Source: Candidatus Kuenenia stuttgartensis
GTDB lineage: Bacteria; Bacteroidota; Bacteroidia; Flavobacteriales_D; Crocinitomicaceae
Assembly: GCA_943326025.2 (NCBI GenBank)
Contig: CALPRR020000060.1
Span: forward strand, 1 to 12,239
DNA length: 12,239 nucleotides
Reading direction: 5' to 3'
Below the pieces are notes generated by a model, which saw only the letters and a program-made list of their open reading frames with translations, was not told the origin of the DNA and did no database searches. Each line of letters starts with the position of its first letter. The first letter of the stretch is position 1. Shown one piece after another: positions 7,313 through 12,239 of the stretch. The position numbers were made by a program, and so were the translations under genes.

Positions 7313-8383
7313 TTAATAATTTAGCCTTGAGCGATTAATCAAAAAATTATCTAATATAATAATCGCTGACATGGCCTCAACAATTGGAACAGCTCTTGGA
7401 ACAACACAAGGATCATGTCTGCCTTTTCCAGAAACAGTAACTTCATTTCCGAATTTATCAATTGAATCTTGATCTTGAACTATCGTTGCAACAGGCTTAA
7501 AAGCAACTCTAAAAATTATTGGCATTCCATTAGAAATTCCACCTTGAATACCACCACTAAAATTTGTAGCTGTTGATTTATCTGATAAAAATGAATCATT
7601 ATGTTCTGAACCACGCATTTCTACACTTGAGAAACCTGAACCAAACTCAATTGCTTTAACAGCATTTATGGATAAAATTGCCTTACCTAACTCTGCATTT
7701 AATCGATCGAAAACTGGTTCTCCTAAACCTACAGGAACACCTTTAATTTCGCATCTAACACAACCACCTATTGTATCTCCATCTTTTCTTACTTCACGAA
7801 TTAACTCCTCCATTTGATGAGCAACCTCATTATTCGGACATCTTACTGGATTTTCTTCAATTGATTCATAATTAATTAAATCAGAAGTCGATAATTTAAT
7901 CGAACCTACTTGGTCAACATATGCGACTATGGTTATTCCTAATTTCGATAAAAGTTGTTTCGCTATAGCGCCAGCAACGACTCTTGAAGCTGTCTCTCTT
8001 GCACTAGATCTTCCACCACCTCTGTAATCTCTATGTCCATACTTAGCTTCATATGTGAAATCAGCATGAGAAGGTCTAAAAGAATCTTTAATATGACTAT
8101 AATCACCTGAACGTTGATCGTCATTTGGAATCATAAAACCAATTGGAGCACCTGTAGTCTTTCCCTCAAAAATACCCGATAAAAATTGAACTTTATCAGA
8201 TTCTTTTCTTTGAGTAACAATTGCTGACTGACCTGGTTTTCTTCTATCTAACTCTTTTTGAATTTCATCTAAATCCAATTCAAAATTAGAAGGTACCCCA
8301 TCAATTATACCGCCAATTGCAACACCATGAGATTCACCAAAAGTTGTTACACGAAAAAGTTGTCCAATAGAAGATCCTGCCAT
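7313..8383 (-). CDS. aroC: Chorismate synthase
   Basis: AroC makes chorismate from 5-enolpyruvylshikimate-3-phosphate by an anti-1,4-elimination of phosphate that needs reduced FMN; it is the last shikimate step and feeds aromatic amino acids, folate and menaquinone. The 356-aa length is normal. Signatures are FGESHG (15-20), RPSHAD (103-108, conserved His106), YRGGGRSSARETASRV (120-135, FMN/EPSP-binding region), SGGIQGGISNGMP (276-288) and GRHDPCVVPRAVP (321-333). The ATG gives the standard MAGSSIGQLFRVTTFGESHG N-terminus. There is a 91-bp gap after the upstream 603-aa membrane gene; a TAAGTTTT near 8422-8429 on the minus strand is only a weak -7 candidate. Six bases separate its stop from the next membrane gene. 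Other shikimate genes are not in the window. The pairing with membrane-protein genes has no obvious metabolic meaning. Confidence 0.98.
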   Translation of the reverse strand: MAGSSIGQLFRVTTFGESHGVAIGGIIDGVPSNFELDLDEIQKELDRRKPGQSAIVTQRKESDKVQFLSGIFEGKTTGAPIGFMIPNDDQRSGDYSHIKDSFRPSHADFTYEAKYGHRDYRGGGRSSARETASRVVAGAIAKQLLSKLGITIVAYVDQVGSIKLSTSDLINYESIEENPVRCPNNEVAHQMEELIREVRKDGDTIGGCVRCEIKGVPVGLGEPVFDRLNAELGKAILSINAVKAIEFGSGFSSVEMRGSEHNDSFLSDKSTATNFSGGIQGGISNGMPIIFRVAFKPVATIVQDQDSIDKFGNEVTVSGKGRHDPCVVPRAVPIVEAMSAIIILDNFLINRSRLNY

Positions 8384-8474
8384 AATGTAAAAAAAGAGTA
8401 AAGTAAAGAAAAATCTGAAAACTTAGTCTGATTTAGTTAATTTAATTTAATGAAATATGTCGTATTTTTTTTAA

Positions 8475-10286
8475 TTAATTGGCTTTATTTTTATACTTGA
8501 TTAATTGAATGTTTTTTGAGTTTGATTTTTCAGAAAAAGTATAAAAATGAATCTTCATTGAATCTATTTGACCATATTTTAAATTCGGAAAAATTTCCAA
8601 ATTCAACTTTTCATATTTCTGAATATCATTTAATTCAGCACCAAGAATAAATTGAGATTTTTTTATCACTTCTTTTTTATTAAAGTATTCAACTAATACC
8701 TGCGGATTATCTTTTTCGTCTGCAATTTTTATTAAAAAATTCAATTCAAAAGCAATTTCATCTGTATTTCTCAAAGAATCTTTGTATAACGTAATAATTG
8801 GTGAATTAGCTTTGTTTGTAATAGTGATTGATTTATCAAGTAAATATTGACTTTTAGATTGATCAATTTTAAAAACTTTATCAATCTTTAAATTACTTTT
8901 GTCAATCTTTTCAAATTCAAAGGCGTAACTCCATCTAAATCGTTCATCATCTTGTAAAAAAACTTTCCAAAAATAATCTTTCTTTATTTCTCCAACATCC
9001 AATATAGAATTCAAAATTTGGTATTGAAAAAATTGGTAGACATAAATTAATCCAATAGATACGATTATTAAAAAAGGTCTTAAAAATTTATTGATTTCAT
9101 TAAATAAGAAAGCTATTGGAATGCAAAAAAGTGGAAGAAAATCTATTAAAGGTCTCATACCAAATCCTACTCCATATTCCCATGCATGCCATGAAGCAAC
9201 AAAATAAACAACAATAATACTTGTAACTGTTACACCGAAAAATAGATTTCTTTCTTTTTTGAATAAATAATAATAACCTGGAAACATTAAAAACATTATT
9301 GGCGCAAAAACAAAGAAGCCTTTATTATAACCAAACAATACATCATCAAAATGAGGTGTTTTCCATTCAGAAAACCATTCATCTGAATATGTATTCATTT
9401 TAATCTCACCAATTTGATCGTATGTATTCAATAATTGAATAGAAACAACTATCAGCATTACTGATATTGCATAAAACAAACTAAGCCTATGATGCTTAAA
9501 TAAGAGAATCAATTTCTCTTTAAATTCTTTCAAACTTGAAAATAAAAATGGCACAATTAATAAAATAAGGACATTTACAGGCCTTGTTATATAAATCGCA
9601 GAAATTAATAGTGCAAAAAGTATGATGTTATTTCGACTAATATTCAACGCCAATCGTTTAGCAAAATACAGGAAGCATGCTATTAAAAAGAAAGATGTAA
9701 CATGCGAAAAAGTAGAATAAATCGACGTGTAAAAATTTAAATTAGTCCCAAAAGCTAATAAGATAATCGTAATCATTCTATAAATTGGTTTCACATCAAA
9801 AAAATGTAAAAACTTAAATATAAAAATAGAACCAAACAACCAAAAACACAAAGCGCCAATTGTTATTGAAATACGATAACCAAGTGAATATCCATCTCCT
9901 TCTCCATAAACAATTTTATGATAAAGATGAGTAGTTAAAAAAAAGGGCGAATTTAATAAGGCATAACCAACATAATATTTATCCACTCTTTGATTTTGTC
10001 CATGTTTATTCCACATTGGAAAAAGACTTCTGATGGGATGTTTTTTTTGTACTATCTCTTGAAAACCAAAATGTTTGTATTGGGGATAAATAATATATTG
10101 AGGTAAATAGGCATAATAACCAGTACCATCAGAACAGATATTTGTAAAGGTTTTGTCTTTTGTAGTATATCCGTAATACTTATCTGCAAAATGACCAAGT
10201 ATATAAATTGAAACTAAAAAAGAGAGTATAATTACTCCCTTTTTATTAAAATAGTATTCAATTTTTGCAAATATTTTATTAATCAT
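8475..10286 (-). CDS. Polytopic membrane protein, putative GT-C type glycosyltransferase (paralogue A)
   Basis: A 603-aa relative of the 607-aa protein beyond aroC, collinear with it almost without gaps over the first 380 residues. The same landmarks occur: DGTGYYAYLP (53-62, identical position), KYYVG (103-107), GEGDGYS (128-134), FGTNLNFYT (179-187), TFSHV (192-196), RPVN (235-238), NTYSDEWF (298-305), NKGFFVFAP (321-329) and WHAWEYGVGFGMRPLID (366-382). About ten helices end near 421; the rest is a hydrophilic beta-rich domain that shares a pattern with its paralogue (NP, IKK, LG, then IDS at 574-576). The ATG follows the mutase TAA with no intervening base, which indicates coupled translation with that gene. 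The suggested role, transfer of a lipid-linked sugar outside the cytoplasmic membrane, is inference from GT-C architecture and the upstream hexose-phosphate mutase. Codons are very A/T-rich, as in its paralogue. Confidence 0.6.
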   Translation of the reverse strand: MINKIFAKIEYYFNKKGVIILSFLVSIYILGHFADKYYGYTTKDKTFTNICSDGTGYYAYLPQYIIYPQYKHFGFQEIVQKKHPIRSLFPMWNKHGQNQRVDKYYVGYALLNSPFFLTTHLYHKIVYGEGDGYSLGYRISITIGALCFWLFGSIFIFKFLHFFDVKPIYRMITIILLAFGTNLNFYTSIYSTFSHVTSFFLIACFLYFAKRLALNISRNNIILFALLISAIYITRPVNVLILLIVPFLFSSLKEFKEKLILLFKHHRLSLFYAISVMLIVVSIQLLNTYDQIGEIKMNTYSDEWFSEWKTPHFDDVLFGYNKGFFVFAPIMFLMFPGYYYLFKKERNLFFGVTVTSIIVVYFVASWHAWEYGVGFGMRPLIDFLPLFCIPIAFLFNEINKFLRPFLIIVSIGLIYVYQFFQYQILNSILDVGEIKKDYFWKVFLQDDERFRWSYAFEFEKIDKSNLKIDKVFKIDQSKSQYLLDKSITITNKANSPIITLYKDSLRNTDEIAFELNFLIKIADEKDNPQVLVEYFNKKEVIKKSQFILGAELNDIQKYEKLNLEIFPNLKYGQIDSMKIHFYTFSEKSNSKNIQLIKYKNKAN

Positions 10287-11696
10287 TTATTTACAAATTG
10301 TCTCTTCTGTGTATTTTAAGATTTCCCTTACTTCTTCAATCGTTGGCGCTTCAGCATACGTTCTTAAAACTGGCTCCGTACCTGAAGGACGAATCATCAT
10401 CCATCTGTTTTCGTCAAAGAAATATTTAAATCCGTCAATTGTTCCAACTTCTTTCACATTATAAGGTCCGAAAGATTTGTAATTCCCTTCTTTACAATTC
10501 GCAATGATACTTTGTTTTAAATCTTCCGTGATGTGTAAATCATTACGTTCAAATTTAAATCCACCTACAATATCATAAACCTCATTAATCAAATCGTCTA
10601 ACGATTTTCCTGATTTCGCCATGAATTCCCAGATAATTAAGCCCATCCAAATCCCATCACGTTCAGGAATATGACCTTTTACTGCAATTCCACCAGATTC
10701 TTCTCCACCGATTAACACATCTTCTTCTACCATTTTAGTAGCGATATATTTGAATCCGATTTTTACGATTTCACTTTCTAATTTATAATGATCTGCTAAT
10801 ACTCCAACTCTAGGTGTTGCACTGAAAGCTGTTACCACTTTACCTGACATTTCTTTGTATTTAACCAAGTAATGCATTAATAGCAAAATGATATGATGAG
10901 AATCAACAAATTCTCCTTTACCATTATACAATCCAATTCTATCAGCATCTCCATCAGTTGCTAAAGCACAATCAATAGATCCATTTGATTTGATGAAACT
11001 TTCTAATTCTTTTAAATTTTTCTCGATTGGTTCAGGAGCTTGTCCATGAAATGATGGATTGTAATCACAATGTAACAAATGTGTAGCAGGTAAAATTCTT
11101 CTTAATACATTCTGACCTGCGCCATACATTGCATCATAAGCTAAATTCAATCCTGAATTTTTAATTGCCTCTAAATCAAAATTTGCTTCAATATGTTTTA
11201 CATATCTTGTTTCTAAATCAACGATTTCAGCCTGACCATTTTGAATTGCTTCTTCAATTGAAATTGAATCTAAATTAATATCAAATGTATCAGGAATAAT
11301 ATCTTCTATTTCTTGAACTTGCTCTGGAGATAAAGGCCCACCAAAATGACCTTTTAACTTATAACCGTTATATGAAGGAGGGTTATGACTTGCTGTTAAA
11401 ACTACACCTAACGAACAACCTAATTGAACAGCCCCTAAAGAAACCATTGGTGTAGAAACAAACCCTTTAGCAAATTTCACATTAATTCCTTGACTCAAAT
11501 ATACTTTTACAGCTGCATCTAAAAATAATTCTCCTGCAAAACGACAATCATGTCCAATTACGATACTTGGATTTTGAAAATTTTTCTTCACCCAAACACC
11601 TGTCGCAGAAGCAACCCTTACAACATTATCGACAGTAAATTCTTCAGCAATAATTGCTCTCCATCCGTCAGTTCCAAATTTAATTTTAGTTGCCAA
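10287..11696 (-). CDS. Phosphoglucomutase/phosphomannomutase (alpha-D-phosphohexomutase family), TTG start
   Basis: This cytosolic enzyme interconverts hexose-6-phosphate and hexose-1-phosphate through a phosphoserine, supplying sugar-1-phosphates for nucleotide sugars. The 469-aa protein shows the four expected sites: active serine Ser103 in TASHNP (101-106), the Mg2+ loop DGDADR (248-253), the sugar-specificity loop GEESGG (331-336) and the C-terminal phosphate-binding loop RPSGTEP (436-442). The start is TTG at 11696-11694: the conserved N-terminus KIKFGTDGWRAI begins at residue 4, no in-frame ATG lies between it and the upstream in-frame TAA (11750-11748), and TTG is the only usual start codon there. 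A TATCTTTG -7 element lies 25 bases upstream. The stop abuts the ATG of the 603-aa membrane protein. Glucose versus mannose specificity cannot be decided by eye, nor can a glucosamine mutase (GlmM) role be wholly excluded, although SHNP rather than a GlmM-style active site favours PGM/PMM. Confidence 0.93.
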   Translation of the reverse strand: MATKIKFGTDGWRAIIAEEFTVDNVVRVASATGVWVKKNFQNPSIVIGHDCRFAGELFLDAAVKVYLSQGINVKFAKGFVSTPMVSLGAVQLGCSLGVVLTASHNPPSYNGYKLKGHFGGPLSPEQVQEIEDIIPDTFDINLDSISIEEAIQNGQAEIVDLETRYVKHIEANFDLEAIKNSGLNLAYDAMYGAGQNVLRRILPATHLLHCDYNPSFHGQAPEPIEKNLKELESFIKSNGSIDCALATDGDADRIGLYNGKGEFVDSHHIILLLMHYLVKYKEMSGKVVTAFSATPRVGVLADHYKLESEIVKIGFKYIATKMVEEDVLIGGEESGGIAVKGHIPERDGIWMGLIIWEFMAKSGKSLDDLINEVYDIVGGFKFERNDLHITEDLKQSIIANCKEGNYKSFGPYNVKEVGTIDGFKYFFDENRWMMIRPSGTEPVLRTYAEAPTIEEVREILKYTEETICK

Positions 11697-11721
11697 TATT
11701 TTAAGTTTTAATTTTGAGAAA

Positions 11722-11729
11722 CAAAGATA
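11722..11729 (-). promoter_or_regulatory. Probable Bacteroidota -7 promoter element for the hexomutase gene
   Basis: Read on the minus strand this is TATCTTTG, a full match to the TAnnTTTG -7 consensus of Bacteroidota housekeeping promoters. It lies 25 bases before the TTG start, leaving a short A/T-rich leader without a Shine-Dalgarno sequence. No clear TTTG -33 box is seen at the usual distance; a GTTTG at 11762-11766 is about 32 bases away, too far. It sits just after the rocD-like terminator, where a new transcription unit would begin. Confidence 0.55.
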
Positions 11730-11766
11730 ATAAACTGTTTTTGATAATTAGTTGCAGAATTCAAAC

Positions 11767-11796
11767 AAAAAAGCCCCTCAATTTCTTGAGAGGCTT
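11767..11796 (-). terminator. Intrinsic terminator of the rocD-like gene
   Basis: On the minus strand the sequence forms an 11-bp stem, AAGCCTCTCAA with TTGAGGGGCTT (one U-G wobble), closed by a GAAA tetraloop and running into six T. It begins 20 bases past the stop codon of the aminotransferase. On the plus strand the wobble becomes a C-A mismatch and no T-run follows, so the signal is directional for the minus strand. It cleanly separates the aminotransferase from the hexomutase unit. Confidence 0.92.
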
Positions 11797-11816
11797 ACTA
11801 AATCAGTAAAAGTATA

Positions 11817-12239
11817 TTACTTTTTAAATTCGTTGATTGTTTTTTCAATTATCGCAACACAATCTAACAATTGCTCTTCAGTCATAACCAAAGGAGGAGC
11901 AAAACGAATAATATTTCCATGTGTTGGTTTTGCTAATAAACCATTTTCTTTTAATTGCACACATAAATTCCACGCCGTTGCACTATCAGGGGTGTCATTT
12001 ACGATAATTGCATTCAATAAACCTTTCCCTCTTACTTTAACAACTAAATCAGTATTATCAATTATACGTTGCATTTCACGTCTGAATAATTGACCTAATT
12101 TTTCTGCATTCTCAGCAAGCGCTTCATCTTTTACAACTTCTAAGGCTGCAATCGCTACTTTAGCTGCAATTGGGTTACCACCAAAAGTTGAGCCATGCTG
12201 ACCTGGTTTAATAACGTTCATGATGTTATCGTTTGCTAA
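11817..12239 (-). CDS. rocD: Ornithine--oxo-acid aminotransferase, C-terminal part (cut by window edge)
   Basis: Ornithine aminotransferase converts ornithine and 2-oxoglutarate to glutamate-5-semialdehyde and glutamate, a PLP enzyme of arginine/ornithine catabolism and proline synthesis. The frame is open to base 12239, so 140 codons of a protein of about 400 aa are visible and the PLP lysine lies outside the window. The segment LANDNIMNVIKPGQHGSTFGGNP, which spans the edge-proximal residues, matches the region after the PLP lysine in class III aminotransferases. The later stretches KVRGKGLLNAIIVN, ENGLLAKPTHGNIIRFAPPLVMT and the end at EFKK fit the ornithine enzyme, especially the HGNIIRFAPPL substrate/C-terminal domain motif. 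The ATG at 12221 is internal, not a start. Other class III members such as acetylornithine aminotransferase are less likely. Transcription ends at the terminator 20 bases downstream. Confidence 0.9.
   Translation of the reverse strand, partial: LANDNIMNVIKPGQHGSTFGGNPIAAKVAIAALEVVKDEALAENAEKLGQLFRREMQRIIDNTDLVVKVRGKGLLNAIIVNDTPDSATAWNLCVQLKENGLLAKPTHGNIIRFAPPLVMTEEQLLDCVAIIEKTINEFKK

Noticed and set aside
8384..8474. The 91-bp gap before aroC as a riboswitch or strong promoter region
   Set aside because: It is A/T-rich with simple TTAAA repeats, no stable paired structure and only a weak TAAGTTTT -7 candidate.
5483..10286. Recent horizontal transfer of the membrane-protein genes
   Set aside because: They are more A/T-rich than their neighbours, but membrane proteins rich in Phe, Ile, Lys and Asn naturally are; no mobile-element remnants or flanking repeats are visible.
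11752..12093. 113-codon plus-strand open frame across the terminator and the aminotransferase
   Set aside because: It overlaps the confirmed minus-strand aminotransferase and reads through its terminator hairpin; there is no similarity to a known protein.
12219..12221. ATG at 12221 as the start of a separate 134-aa protein
   Set aside because: The frame stays open to the window edge and the upstream codons (LANDNI) continue the aminotransferase family sequence, so this Met is internal.

Overview
The window is AT-rich, tightly packed bacterial chromosome. Every gene supported here reads on the minus strand, so transcription runs from high to low coordinates. Several features point to a Bacteroidota member, most likely class Flavobacteriia: a DUF4293 protein beside an ABC-F ATPase, a TAnnTTTG-type -7 promoter element instead of an E. 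coli -10 box, A-rich rather than Shine-Dalgarno-like leaders, and the style of the proteins. The genus cannot be fixed from the sequence alone. There are no rRNA or tRNA genes, CRISPR arrays, insertion sequences or phage genes, and no gene-free stretch reaches 300 bases.

Layout in transcription order: (1) 12239-11817, the C-terminal third of a RocD-like ornithine aminotransferase, cut by the window edge and followed by a strong intrinsic terminator at 11767-11796. (2) 11696-5483, four closely spaced genes: a phosphoglucomutase/phosphomannomutase with a TTG start, a polytopic membrane protein (603 aa), chorismate synthase aroC, and a second membrane protein (607 aa) that is a paralogue of the first. 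The first membrane gene starts on the base after the mutase stop. A 91-bp gap separates it from aroC, and 6 bp separate aroC from the second membrane gene. (3) 5414-2482, a compact unit of a DUF4293 four-helix membrane protein, an Uup-like ABC-F ATPase (3-bp gap) and an AcpH-type ACP phosphodiesterase (4-bp ATGA overlap). (4) 2410-929, an MltF-type membrane-bound lytic transglycosylase. (5) 885-1, miaA, the tRNA A37 prenyltransferase, lacking only its extreme C-terminus at the window edge.

Most of this is housekeeping: arginine/ornithine metabolism, sugar-phosphate interconversion, aromatic biosynthesis, ribosome rescue or translation, ACP turnover, peptidoglycan remodelling and tRNA modification. 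The part least explained by known families is the pair of large membrane proteins around aroC. They have the architecture of GT-C glycosyltransferases: an acidic motif in the first outside loop, about ten helices and a C-terminal extracytoplasmic beta-rich domain. They share several unusual motifs, DG-x-GYYAYLP, GEGDGYS, FGTNLNFYT, NTYSDE and W-x-x-W-x-YG-x-G-x-GMRPLID. Together with the upstream hexose-phosphate mutase they suggest a surface-glycan or lipid-linked sugar step. That function is inference; no substrate can be read from the sequence.
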